Origin: Rhyzopertha dominica
Lineage: Eukaryota; Arthropoda; Insecta; Coleoptera; Bostrichidae
Direction: 5' to 3'
Length of the DNA stretch: 64,000 nucleotides
Assembly: GCA_025024175.1 (NCBI GenBank)
Contig: QCXZ01000001.1
Span: 2,976,001-3,040,000 of the forward strand
Each line of letters opens with the position of its first letter. Positions within the stretch are counted from its first letter, which is position 1. The position numbers were made by a program, and so were the translations under genes. Shown here in pieces: positions 11,420 through 26,400 of this stretch. The notes under the pieces were generated by a model, which was given only the letters and a program-made list of their open reading frames with translations, was not told the DNA's origin and made no database searches.

Positions 11420-14400
11420 GTAAGGATCCTCGCTTCTATATTGGGATAACCCCATCCGCAATGATGTTTAATATTAATTTCTAATAGGGATATGTTGTCG
11501 TGTACACACACTGTTACGTCAGTCTGACGTCAGCTTAAGATTGTAGCCGTATCCAGCTTTTGGAGACGAGGTTCCTGCCTCCATACTACTTCACATCAAT
11601 GGACTCTATGTCCATGTAACAGCTTGATTAAATTGGAAGTAGCTTAATATATTTGTATCCTTTCAGGTCTCTTATATATTGGAAATATGTTAAAAACTAG
11701 TATATTTAAGAAAATGGCGGGAAAATTGCGAGTGCTTAAATCCGTCTTCGGTCTCATTAAACTCTCTATAAATGGTACGTGAAGTAGGACGCTTCAATTA
11801 CACAGGCCTCTATACAACTCTTTCATCTTGTAGCATGAAGTAGTACCTATGATATAGAATCACCAGTCTTATTTCAAACTATCTCAGTTATGCTTTCTTA
11901 TCATATATATCATATCGCTAGTCGTTAAATCATTGGCAGTGTATTTACTTTATGTAGTACAATTAGAATTTTTTATGAACTCGAGTACAGAACGTCTCCA
12001 CATAACATAAAAATAGCATACTCTCGTTCTTTCGTTCTGTTTAAGTCTAAAACATTACGTGACTAGACGCACAGGAATTGACTGCGTCTTCCTAGAGATG
12101 CTGCATTGTATTTTTAGATCCGCAGCAATCCTAAACCGTTTATCTAGAATTTAAAGGGAGAAATAAAGTTGTCTTAAAGTTATCCGCGCTTTAAATCTTG
12201 CTGACGCTCCCGGGTTTGCTCGCTGTCGATTTTAAAAGTAGTTTGTTCGATCTGAAGATTACAGAATTTGGGTGCAACACATGATCTCAGAAAAATATTC
12301 ACAAAGTATTGTTTTTTGTCGTTTAAAAATGTGCATTTCTTACAATTAATAGTTTTTTGAGGGAAAACAGTATTTATCCGCTTTAGGCTATGGGTATCAT
12401 ACAAAGAGAAGATTATAACTTGAACAACTAGTTTTGACATCAAGTAGTCTGTATACTTGTAGCAACGAAACCTTATTATTTCTGAAGAATATTGTGTTTA
12501 TGGCTTTAGATCGCTTCAAATTTTATATCTGACATAACTTTTGGATATTCTCCCGTTCTAAAGTATCATTTATGTTTACTGCACAGACATACTTCGTGTG
12601 AAACATTTTTTTCATAATTCCTCTCATTTGAAATGATATAACATACCAGCCTATAAAGATTCTAAATTCACACAAATTATAACATTCTCGCAGCAGTGAA
12701 AACCGTACCTACTCATATTTGATTTGGTGACCCTTAGATATTTGATAATACAAAGAGATTCTACAACAAATTAAACCAAATTCTTGAAATGGCGCTTTTT
12801 GGATTTAAATGTCTTAGTTCGTTAACCCTTACGTGAGCTTGAATTTGTTAGTTCTTTTATGGATCTTATAGAGGAAGGAATGTTTTGTTGCCCGAATGAT
12901 GCCAGTGCCTTCAAAGTTCATTAATGACCCTCTTTGTAAGTTCCGAAAATCATTGTCGGGTTACCTACCTATAATTAGAGTCACGTAAGCTTTCAACAGT
13001 TTTAATATATAAATAGTAAATGTATCTTTAACACATCTTTACAATTACATAAATGAAAGGAAATATGGAAAAATCGAATAACAAAGCATTCGTAAAAATC
13101 GATATTTAAAGCAAAACAACAATATCTTAATAACTTAATTTAATTGTTAGTGGATTCCCCCAAATACAGCATAATTTTTGTGTTTATATTTTCCCTTCAA
13201 CAATAGATAGAGCTCGAAGAAATAAGCTTTTTTTGTTTACCACCACGGAGAAACTATATGGTTAGATTTGAAGTCAACAAGTTATAAAATTACATGTCAC
13301 AAAAAACTTTGGGGTCTAGACAGGTCGTTTAACGAAAAATAATCTTTTTACAAAATGATTTGCCTCTTGTTTTAGAAGTACCTTTAAATATCTGGCAAGA
13401 CATGTGGCAAACGAATTTCGATAGGCGTGAACAGTGATCATCACCAACACATTTAAGTAACATAAAGTGTAGTTTCATTGTTGTTAAATGATTTCAGCTT
13501 TTAATTTATAAATTTGACACCCGGTATCTCCGTTAGTTTTGATATTTGGGATAATCTTGGAGGAAAATATTTACTTAAAAATCGCGTTGCATATTTAGAA
13601 AATGGTACCGAATGGGCTATATATTGAATATTAGACGTGTTTTACTTTTTTTAAACATATTTATCGTTCTATTTCATCATAACTTTATTGCTTATTGAAA
13701 TCATCCTAGTAGGTGTGGTTATCGTCTGTTTAGCCTTATAGTTGCTGACAGAAACTGTTCTTATCGTTCAAATTCTTGCTCATTGTAGAAATTACCAGTT
13801 AATTATACATTTTTTTTACCAATGCACGCTTACCGGTGGCGTGGTATGTCTATTACTTACCTAATGTCTAAGTATACTACTTCTCTGGTAAGGATATTAC
13901 GTACTGATTTTGAGCTGAAGTAACTAAAGGCTGTATTCGCTTTCTTCAAAAGTACAGTGATGTACCGTAATTTTTTGCTATTGTAACACCAATAGGAAAA
14001 CATTTATCATTTTGTTTAAACTCATCCGTAGTGTTGACTATTGGCCGTAGATTCTTGCTTGAATTTTCATATCTGAATGGACGTTCTTTATTTCAGATAT
14101 AAATACATCTTCAGGGTGTACCGCTTTACTATTCGGGGAGCGAATGCGCACGCTTTTGAGTTACAGCCCTCCAAAATGCTACAAAAAATTGGATTTTTGA
14201 TAGTAACTCCGTTAACAATTAAATGAAACCACAGTCAACCGCAAAAATCCAATTTTAACGACTAACTTCGGTGGTCTGTAAGTAAAAAACAAGAACTTTT
14301 TATTTAACTTTCTTTCGAAAAACGTGCTTATTTGGTCCCCCGAATCTACAGTTACACCCTGTATCTGGTTATTGACGATAACATTCAGATGTGATTGATA

Positions 14401-17400
14401 AAGTAGTTATAAGAGTATTGTACCCTTACATAGTGACGCAGTTATGCCAAACTATAAATTAACAAATAGGGGAGTTTATCGAAAGCTAATATAATTTCTT
14501 GTAATTTTATTATACCAAAAACCTAACAAAGACTTCCTTATTTGTATTTGAAGCTATAAGGTAAGGCTAACATTACATTGCAAGAATAGTTAGCCAGGGA
14601 ATTGATCTAGTTCTTAGCGCTAGTTTTGAAGTATTTGATCACGAACACATTTCCAAGTTGTCCTTGCTTAGTGCTTCATGCAAAATTGCTATTTTACGCT
14701 TCACTCTTTGATATGATATATGTTTCTCTTTCAGGGCTCAGCTGATTCTAACTACTCACAGCCCTCTTCGGATCTGTCGCTGGACGAGGAGAAAGAAACC
14801 CTTCGAAGGGAAAAGGAGCATCAGGCTCTTAGTCAATTGGGAAAAGCTAGGGTAAATCTCTAATAATTTTTAGTCAATTTCTGCTTAAAAGAAATCCTCC
14901 TTTAATTACCGTACATTTGCCAAATACATTATAAGTGGAAGTTTGTAGGTGCAGTTAATGCCCATTTTATTTGCATGCTCTTCATATCCATAAAGGAATA
15001 CTAAGGAGTACATCATTACGATAAAAGAAACACCTTACATAGCGTGTGTTGGAAGTACTTTAGTCTACCTAAGCCTATAATCTTTTTCTTAAGTTCTTAA
15101 GGCAAATTGTTGCTTAGATACATGAATTTTTGGTGGCCAAACCCAACCGTTTGGCAAAAAATTAAAAAATGCCTAACTCGGGCTGTATTTTGCTGCCCCT
15201 AACAAAATACAGACTTCGTAAAAACAGTGAAATAGTTTTTTTCTCTCTCCTTCGTTATTTTTAACTTTAAAAACAGCATTTGTCACTTTTATTTGGTTGC
15301 AAAAGATCAGAGATTTTACGTTTTGCGTGTATAAGCAGACATAAACATTGAATTTTTATTACGTGATGAAATTAAGAAAAAGCCTTTTAATATAAATTTT
15401 CTACTTTATCTGTTTAAATTCAAATTCCCTCTGAAACAATTGAATTTTCCTGTCATACACCAAGACTCTACTCTAAAGTATTTCTTACAGACAAAAAATA
15501 TAATCATCATGTTTCATTTCATTGATTTTCTGTTGTCATTTTTATTTTACTTTCTTTTATGGCTGTTAAATGCAATAACTTATTTATGTTTTTATTTATG
15601 TGCAACAGTCAGCATTTTTTAATTTTCGTTATAATTTATCGATTAATTGCGAATAAGTTTTGTTGAAGTAAAAATACGCCTTTTAAATAATAATTTATTA
15701 ATACTACAAGTCAAAAACTGACATAAATAAAGAAAGATGTTGTTCGGGTTAGGTATAGCGTATAACTTTTGCCTTTTCAATTGTAAATAAGTATGCAACA
15801 GAAACTAGAAATGCTTCTTTGGGTGATTATGTGTGCCGAAACTCTGTTAGCCCTTTCCATTAGTTGCAGTCCTTGCATAGTTTCTTCCTAGCTGCTCTTC
15901 AACTTCTATATGCTTCGTCTAATGTGACTCACAGTTTTTTTGTTAAGTTTTTGTGATCTTGTTATTATAGTTTTAAGTTGTTTATTTATTGCACACATGC
16001 CGGAGTGCAATTTTCCCCAAAACCACCAATTAGATCGAATTAATAACAATAAGTACATGATCTTAGAAATTTTTATGTAGCTAATAGGCCATGTTTGAAA
16101 ATTTGGTAATACAGAATTGTTATTTTGACAAAAAAAAACAGTAAAAAATCCTACAATTTTTGTTATTTTAACAAACTGTTAGAGTAGTGTTTAACGGGCT
16201 ATAAAAAATAATTGTATTACGCTCACTTTGGAGGGAAAGGGTACATTCAGTTGTCTTCTTTTCATGGAAAATAATGCCTTTAATAAGCTATAGCTTGCCG
16301 ACATTTCATATTCTTACCTCACAAGTCCAATTCGGGTTAGTTTGTAAAATAAATGCGTCGTCATTCATTTTGACCTGTCTTGTATTTATTGTTTACTAAT
16401 TCCACTGAAATCTTTATTTCTTGAAATGTTTGTGAGTCCCAAAGTTATCCCGGTCAGTTTTTTTATCATAATTATTATTTTTCACGATGATATAGATACA
16501 TACATACCTGTATATCAGCATCAAAAATAAAATATTTTTAAGTAATTTCATATCTCTGTTGATTTATAAACTAATTGTGTAGAGAACGTACGAAATAGTC
16601 GCAGATTTAAAAATTCTTTTAGGAAACTTGAGAGGGGAAAGGAAATTATTACTATTGTGATTCTTATTTACCTAATTAACATTCCGAAATTGGATTTATT
16701 TAACTTCAATTCTGATGATTTTTAATTAATTAATTTATTACATTTACAGCATTTTCCACTTCACTTATGCTTTTGCACGGCATCAAAAACAACATTCATC
16801 TCAGGCTACAAAACGCGTCCTTTCCAGGCAAACAAAAAGAGAAATAACGACCACTCTGTCATTAAGCAAGTACGCCACTCTAGTTATACCTTTTTCGTTC
16901 CACTTCGTGTAATAGCTACTTCATTAACAAGCGGAAAGTGTTTGCACGGCTATAACTACTGTAACCAGTTTTGTGACAACTACAAAGAACTGTTTATGCC
17001 CAAGTCTTTTTAAAAATTAATTTGTTGATCATTAAAGGAGGCAGAAAAATTAATACACAAATGTAAACAAACAGTCTTTCATTTTCTTCTATTTTACTAT
17101 TTACCTTTTTTTCAGAATAAACCGGTAGCATTCGCTGTTAGAACGAATGTAGCATACGATGGATCATTAGATGATGATTCTCCTGTACATGGCTATGCCA
17201 TTTCCTTCGATGTAAGAGATTTTTTACACATAAAGGTAAGAAATTTAATTTTTCCTTCCTGTTAGTATTTTGCGACAAAATGGGATAAAAATAAAATAAT
17301 CTGTCAAACTTTAATTTGAGCTCTTATAGTTGGGAGTAGTTGTGTTTTTTTGGATGAACGTTGAGTAACCCCCCAGTAACGTTAACAGAAAGACTATCCT

Positions 17401-20400
17401 TCTTTTTTTGTCACGGACATAATTCAACGAAATGAGAAATAATATAAAACCAGACATTCGGAAAAAATTCAAACATAAAGACAAATGAAGAAGCGACCCA
17501 AATCAGCTTTGTACTGATAATTCAAACTTCTACGAACATCTGAGAAGACGTTTACACCCTCATTGTTGTTAATCGTGGTTACGTTTTCCGTAAGTATGTA
17601 TGACACCGTAACACCTCAGTAAAGGCCATCTTTGAGGGTTAGATTATTGTTATATAAGAACCGATTTTACTGTGGTGTTCGATTGTACTTTGAGAAAGGT
17701 TCTGAGTTGGTTTTAAAATACATCTGCTTATCACGTGGTCGCAGTATTTTCACTTTAAACACACCTACGTTTGAAAACACACATATGCTCCAAATTCTTA
17801 TTATTAATAATTAATCGCTGGCATGTTCAGTATAATCCTAATAATTAACTTCATCTTAAAGACTTGAAAATACCATGAATAAACATTTACTATTTAATTT
17901 AATTGCATTTATAGAAGGTTATATAAGAGTTGAAAATTAAAAAAAAAAACTGTTTCTAGACTAAACACTTCGCGATTGACGTACATAGATGTGGAATACA
18001 TACGTCATTTGCGAACACTTGCGCGAATGCTTATTCCATTAAGTAATTAAGTTTGATAGCCGATTACCGAAATTCTAACTTTCTACGACTGACTACTGTT
18101 ACTTGAAGGACTCTTCCTTTGCAGGAAAAATATGATAACAACTGGTGGATTGGCAGATTAGTGAAGGAGGGCTGTGATGTAGGATTTATACCTTCACCAG
18201 TGAAATTAGAAAATCTTCGAATTCAACAGTCGCAAACAAGAACAGCGAAGCTCTACTCTAGCAAAACAAGCTCCAGTTCTAATATTGGGGCAGCTGGTAA
18301 CGATGTTTCCAGAGGTAGCACCCCTCCTACGCCCGGTATGTCCCGTCCACCTCAATTATTATTATTATTTTTNATGTTGACTATGTTCGTTTTGTTTCGA
18401 TCGCTTCTTTTGGTATTTTTTTTAAGAATGCGGAATCGATATTTACTTTTGATGTTTAATGTTGTATTTTAGTATGTTTTTGTGCCAAAATTCTCTGAGT
18501 GTTGTCCCACAGAAGTTCTAAAATAACATTAATGAGTTTCAGAATGCACGGAATATATTTGATGTTCTTGTTTACATTGTGTTGTGTATCATATTGTGGA
18601 CTTATTTAAGGTACTTGTAATGTTCGGTTTGCTTTAGTACTGGTTACTTATTCCCTTTGATACCGATTCTCCCTTGTTTCCTTAACCAAAGTGCATTGCC
18701 CCTACCCTTTTTCTCTTTGTATACACTTAGGTACTCAAAGTACAGTAGCTGTAGTTTACTTTTACGTGGTCATGACACCATACACAATTCTGACGTACAT
18801 TTAACTGTACAGGGGACGAATCAGATTCTGTTGGCAATCCTAAATCTGGAAAGTCACTTACAACACCACCAGCCAAAGAGAAGAAAAAACCGTTTTTTAA
18901 GAAACAGGAAGCAACTGCTCCATACGACGTAGTCCCTTCAATGAGACCGGTAGTCCTAGTAGGGCCCTCACTGAAAGGCTACGAAGTCACGGATATGATG
19001 CAAAAAGCCTTATTCGATTTTCTAAAACATAGATTTGAAGGAAGGTAAGTATTATTATTATTATTATTAAAGGTCTTTATTTATCAAAATATACAGTACA
19101 TCTATATATATAAAAAATATAGTAACTGGGGCGAAGTTCAGCCAACAGTCCTCATATGAAAAGCTGCGGTTGTTCTCCCACTTAACCTACAGCTGAAAAA
19201 AAAATAGATTCATACTACATGAAACTACGCTAATCGGGACATCCAAATGCACGCCAGCACCCAGTTAAACATTGTAATTTTAAATTTATTTTGTTCAAGA
19301 CTAACTGACTTGTCCCCCAAGCAAATATTAATGCAAATGTTTTCGAAAGCACAAAATAGCACACTGCTTAATACTCTGAGGCAAAGAGTTATAAAACGAA
19401 ACACATTCATAAAGAGAACGTCGTTTACCCATCTCAGTGTAACATAACTGCATATCTATCAACCCCCTATGCCTCAGGTTCAGATGATGGATGTCGGTGC
19501 GAAGACGAATTTTATTACACAGATATGATGGTCTTCTGCCAAGTAAAATCCTATGCAATAGGCCAACCAAGCTCGGCTATCTTATGAGATACGTGATTAT
19601 ATCTTCTTTTACCATAGATGAGCCTAACGCAAGCATTCTGCAACTTTTAAATCCTAATTTTGTCAATAGCTCTTAGGTACGGACATACACCGAGTCACAG
19701 TAGTCGAATTGTGAAACAACTGGACTATTCGTTAAGATCTTTTTCATGTTTCCTTGCAAAAGTGAACGGTTTTGATAAATACGCTTTAAGGTGTAATAAG
19801 CTTTCTGTAAAGTCTTCGAAACGTGAGTGCCAAAACGAAGATCAGAATCAATATACACACCCAAATTTTTTGCAACATCAGTGATTGGAATTGAATTTCC
19901 ATTAATTTGTATATCAATTTTGTCTTTTGACGCAAGTCTGTCACACTTACGGCCAAAAATTATGACATTTGACTTCAATGGGTTCAAAAGTAAGCCATGA
20001 GTACATGATATATCATACAGCCTAGACAGATCTTTGTTGATGCAGACTCTATATTTTTCAAGTCAAAAGATGTATAAATTTGAGTATCATCTGCGTAGCG
20101 ATGTAAGTTACATGACTTTATAACAGTCTCAAAATACGAAGTATATATTATAAATAATAAGGACCTATAATACTGCTAACGTATCTCACGTCGGACACAT
20201 TTCCATTCAGTGTCACCACCTGAGAACGATTGCTTAAATAATTTGCCGACAATTGAATTGCCATTTTACTGAGACCAATGTAATGCAAAATACATAACAG
20301 AGTTTTGTGCGAAATAATATCAAAGGCCTTTAAGTAATCGAGTAATATTAAAACAGTAAGTTTTCCTTATCAGTTTCAGTCACTATGTCTTCTATAATTT

Positions 20401-23400
20401 TAATAAGAGCAGTATTACAGCCATACCCCGCTCTAAAACCTGACTGATTATTCGGCAGAATATTTTGTTTAATCATATGAGCCTGCAGTTGCATAGCTAC
20501 AACACACTCCAAAAACTTTGATAAAGTTGGTAACAAGCTAATGAGCCTCAAATCTTTCAGTAACAGTGGTTTCTTTATTTTTGGCAACGGTACTACCAAC
20601 GCCCGTTTCCAGCAGTCTAGAAAAACAGAGTGATTTATACAAAAATTGATAATATGCACCACAATAGGCAACATGTATGGAACACACAGTTTAATCATAT
20701 TTATATTGATTTGGTCAGTGCCCAGAGCTTTAGTTTTAATTCAAGATATGATGCGCGGCATGCCAATCTCATCCACAGGCTTGAAATTTAGAATTTCAGA
20801 AACAGAGCTCTTTATTGAGTTTGAATAAAAGTGTGTACAAGAAGTACCTCGTAATGATATATTAGGAACACTATCAATGAAATCGTTGTTGATTTCATTA
20901 ACATTTGTCAAATTAATGGGTATGGAAAAACATTTTTTTATAGCTATTCCAATTTGTTACATTTGGTACCAGCTTGTATCCTCTGAGAGCATTATCTCTG
21001 CTTCGCATCATGGTTTTAAGGTTGTCAGTAAGCCAGAGTGCTGGAAGCCTAGTAAATCTGGAACACATAACTGGAGCATGAATGTCGAAAACCGCTAACA
21101 GGCTGGCATTAAAATACTCTAACTTGGCATTAATATCAGGAAGTTGAAAAATATTGTTCCATGGGATAGACCTCAGATCAGATTGAAATTGAACATAATT
21201 AAAATGTTTGTAACTTCTGTAACGAAGTAGCACAGGTTCTGGCTTTACTACATTACAATTTAGGTTGAAATGAACATAATCATGATCCGAAAGTGCATGA
21301 GCACCTACAACGGATACAACCTCAACAATGTCGGTATTTGTGGTAATAACTAAGTCAATAAGAGACAAGGACGTACCTGTCACCCTAGTATGTAGTGCCG
21401 GTACTTGATAGAGACCAACCCCTTCCATAAAGTCAACTAAATTTCTAGTTGGCAGACTATCAGGGTCCAACTTATCTATATTGAAATCACCGACACAAAC
21501 AGTTTCAGTGTACCTTGGCAGCATATTTGAAACTACTATTTCCAATTCGTTTAAAAATTCAGAGTATAACTGACGATTTGGATTATTACTTTTAGATGCT
21601 ACAATTACTTATTCCTAAACCAATCTTTTATCTCTTGCAGAATAATTATTACAAGGGTGATGGCGGATATTTCATTAGCGAAACGTTCTTTATTAAATAA
21701 CCCATCAAAACGGGCGATAATGGAACGAACCAACACAAGATCAACGTGCCTGGCGGAAGTTCAAGCCGAAATCGAAAGAATATTCGAACTGGCCAGGACA
21801 TTGCAACTTGTAGTGCTTGACTGCGATACAATTAACCATCCTTCACAACTTGCCAAAACTTCACTAGCTCCTCTTATTGTATATCTTAAAATTACTAGTC
21901 CTAAGGTGAGCGTAGCGAACGAAATATTTAATATTCAGCTGCAATGACGCTTTACGTTTTCAGGTTTTACAGCGTTTAATAAAATCTAGAGGTAAAAGCC
22001 AAGCGAGGCACCTAAATGTCCAAATGGTGGCATCTGAAAAGTTAGCCCAATGCCCACCTGAAATGTTTGATGTAATNTTAGATGAGAACCAATTAGAAGA
22101 TGCTTGTGAACACATAGCCGAATATCTGGAGGTATGAAGTTTATGAATTTATTAAACGCCATGTTGTACCAATTATTCAAACACTTCCAGGCTTATTGGA
22201 GAGCAACCCATCCGGAAATTACACCAAATGTCACAAGACCAATAGGATCTTCCCCTCAAGCCTCGCCTAGTGGAGAGCAGGGAAGACCTACATTACCTGG
22301 TAAGATTTCTTCCTTAACAGGATATGATGATCATTCATTCGCATCTGTACCACATTAAACAAAACTCCTACATTCATGTTATTTCACCATTTCATAGTGG
22401 AGTTGCCACCTTCCCTTTTCTGACAGAGACGGTCTTTTTTTGTCCAAAATTATTATTTTTATAAATATTGTGCCATTATTGCAGATATACGAGGCATGTT
22501 TTTTAAGTAAGTACCGTTTTGCGATTCCGCCGCCGCAGCGCTACGGTCGGCGTTCCGCGAATGCGCGCTGGCTACCTACATCTCTTGTCTACGCATTGAC
22601 GCCATTACAGTTTGATTCTTCATTGTGTACGTTGTTTACTGAGTGTTTAAGATGCCTCCGACAATCGTGAGTCCCGCCGATTGTGAAGTACGGGCTGTTA
22701 TACGATTTCTTAGTGCTAAAGGCGTAAAACCGATCGATATTCATCGTGAGATCTGTGAAGTTTACGGACAAAACATTATGAGTGATGGAATGGTAAGGAA
22801 ATGGGTGAAAGCATTTAAAGATGGCCGCAGAAATGTGCATGATGAAGAACGAAGTGGGCGTCCTTCGGTCGTTAATGAAGATTTGGTGCAGAAAGTGAAC
22901 AAAAAGGTGAGAGAAAACAGACGCTTTACAATTTCATCATTGTGCGACTGCTTTCCTCAATATTCTCGTAGTGTTTTGTATCGCATTGTGACAGAGAACT
23001 TGAATTACCGGAAATTGTGTTCACGTTGGGTTCCGAAAATATTGACGGATTTGCACAAAACCCAACGTTTAGGCAGTGCATTGACTTTCCTTGAGCGGTA
23101 CCACAATGAAGGTGAAGATTTTTTAGACCAAATTGTTACTGGTGACGAAACATGGGTGGCCTACGTCACACCAGAATCGAAACAACAACCCATGGAATGG
23201 CGACATTCATCATCACCCAAAAAAGTGAAGTTTAAGCAAACAATTTCTGCCCGGAAAATCATGTGCACAGTTTTTTGGGACAGAAAAGGAGTATTGCTAG
23301 TGGAGTTTCTGCCTCGTAATGAGACAATCAATGCAGCGTCTTATTGTAAGAACAATTGAACAATCTGCGTCGTGCAATTCAGAACAAAAGATGTGGGAAG

Positions 23401-26400
23401 TTGAGTAAGGGTATCGTTTTGCTGCATGACAATGCCCGTCCACATGTGGCTAATCGGACCAAAGATCTCATCAAATCTTTTAAATGGGAAACTCTAGATC
23501 ATCCTCCATACAGCCCTGATCTGGCGCCCAGCGACTACCATTTGTTCCTGCACTTGAAGAAACACCTGGGTGGTCAGCGTCTTCAAGACGATAACGAAGT
23601 CGAAACATTTGCGATACAGTGGTTAGCAAGTCAGGCGGCAGAATTTTATGACGAGGGTACTCAAAAACTGGTGCCACGTTATGACAAGTGCCTCAATATT
23701 CACGGAAATTATGTAGAAAAGTAGATTAAGGTACAGGCTTTCATGTAAGATAAAATTATTGCGATATCTTTACACGTCTTTTTTTGATTCCAAAACGGTA
23801 CTTACTTAAAAAACATGCCTCGTACAAATATTAGATCTTTTATTTTTCCCAAAATAGTAGGCTCCTGCAATTTGTTCGGAGTATTTGATTTACTTCGATG
23901 TTAAAGAGAATTGCCAAGGATTTTATTAGTCAGCAAATAATATAAACACATTTTGTATATTATATCTTGAAGTATGTTTCTATTTTTAACCAGCAGTCAT
24001 ATACTGTAAAACTGTGCATCACAATTGTCAGTTTTGATAGAGGTTATTCCTCTACAACCATTAATTCATAAACATAGTGGTATAGATTTAGGTACTTTTA
24101 AATAGAATTGTTAATAATTTTAATTAAATGATAAAGGAGCAGGTCTAATAACAAATAATATAAATTTAAATTCAGTTATGATTCCTAAACTTCTATGTAT
24201 TAATTGCAATTGAACAAAGAACTAGAGGTTTTCATTGGAATTATTGTCAAACATAGTTGTAGCTCAAGTGGCATGATCCATTCAAATTTATTTATTTACT
24301 TAGACACAATGGCTACTCAACAGGAGCAATACGTCCCCACTTACTGAGTTGCACTAAATCCAGGCTCCCATTTATATGTGTGTAATTTCAAAGCAAATAT
24401 AATAAAATGTTATCATACATAAAAGTGGTCAGTAAAAAAAACAATTTTTCTTTCGTCCTTTTTTGTTTTGCTAAAAGGTGGCAACCCTAGTCCTCTTATT
24501 AAACACCTTTTCATGTAGATTATTATTAAAATCCAGTAATCAAATAACACGAGATTCTCACTATTTTGAAATAATATATTTTTAATGTGATCTGATAATA
24601 ACTGCGAACAAAAATCATCGCATAGCTTTTGCCAGCACACATACCTAAAAGGGTGAAATCAGATCTATATTACAGTTTCGACAGTGTCTGTCTAGTAAGG
24701 TTCTGTGAAAGTCCTTCACTGTAGTCCAGAAAAATGCTATTATCAACCATAATTTATTTACCCAACAGATTAATCATTTAATACAGATTTAAAATTTATT
24801 TAATAAATATAATTTTTCTCCAAATTATAATATTTAGTAGTTATAGTTATAACCCATTTAATTCTAGCATTATGGGTAGCTGGTTACAAATATGTCATCT
24901 ATATTCAAAACTTTACCAATAGCTTGTATTCATCACTTTTAAATACCTTGTTTTGAAGCTTCCCAGTCTTTATATCCGCTGTCTCATAATTTGCTTTAGA
25001 TGTGCACCACATTTACTAATTTTATTAACCACTAACACACTAATTATTCTTTTACAGCCCATCACGATGTATACGGATATTCACACGATTCTAGAGGTAG
25101 TCATGCAGGTGTTAAATACATTGGATTGCAAAGTTGGGACTCTGTAGATTCTCTAGAATCACTCTCTTTTCTATGAACACTGCATGGTTGTAAAAGGATT
25201 TGATCTCTTCTTGCATCTTAGAAAGCTCTCTTTTAATTTCATAGGCTAATGCGGATAGAAAATGAACATAATCTGGCAGTGCGTTCAGTTTACCTTTGCA
25301 TGATATCATGTTCAACAGCATGGCATGCATTGCTTCTTACATTTCTGGTACCTGATGGTTCTGAAATAACGAATTATCTGAAAAGGGTACTAAAAATCTT
25401 TCTTTAATCTTTTATTGATTCGACACTTCATTCATTCATTTAAGTTTATGTTGTCTAAAGCAAAAATTTACATTGCTGTTCAGAACTTACAAAATCATGG
25501 GCGTTTTAAACGTTAAAGTCATAATTAATCACATTCGCTATTACGCACAATATCAGGCACTAGACATAGAAATAATTTATTGGTGAATTATTGTTATTAT
25601 TACTTAGTATAAAGTTATGGGGTTGCAAGATATGAGGTAGTTCGTTCATGGCCAAGTACCATTTACTTCGATTCTTTGTATTAGTACATTATGAGAGATA
25701 CTAAAGTATCACTTTATGTCCCTCCAGAATTAAATATCGCCAAAAATCTAGGAAGAATTTAATTACAAATGTATTTAATAGATATTTTATTGCAAAAAAA
25801 ATTAGAATGATAATCGTACCTTGTCAAAGCTTTTTATCATAGAAAAAATATAATCATTTATCACTTTATACTTGCAATACGTCTAGATAAATTATGTGTG
25901 ATGATACCGTCGCTATAGAATCATTATTATGCGCGTAACGAAGACATAATTTTACAGTAACAGTTAGTTGCTATGACGCCATCCTACAAGCAAAACCACT
26001 GTCCGATTATGTTCAATAATATATAGCTTGTTTAATTATCATATATAGATTGGAATTTTTATCACCCTTACTGACTCTAATAAATATAGTGGTAACAAGG
26101 TTGGAGAATGAAGTGCATAATAATACTTAATTAGTGTAGACTCTGATAGTTGAAAATGTGTTTTAACTGTATATGTGCAATTTGTATTCTTGAGCTATGG
26201 GTCCAAATTATAATAAAACTGTTTTCTAGTACTGCATTTTAATTTGTTTTGATTGTTTTTCAGACTTTTCTGGTTCAATGACTCCAATTCCGACAAATTA
26301 TTAGAAACAAAACATATCAGGTTTAGTGGTTGTTTATTTTGCACGTTTCTTACTTTTCTCTTTTCTTTTATTTCATTCTGGGATTTGCTTCGCTACCGCA

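Noticed and set aside
13320..13540. Second MITE suggested by ACACCCGGTATCTCCG near 13519
   Set aside because: A matching opposite end could not be found.
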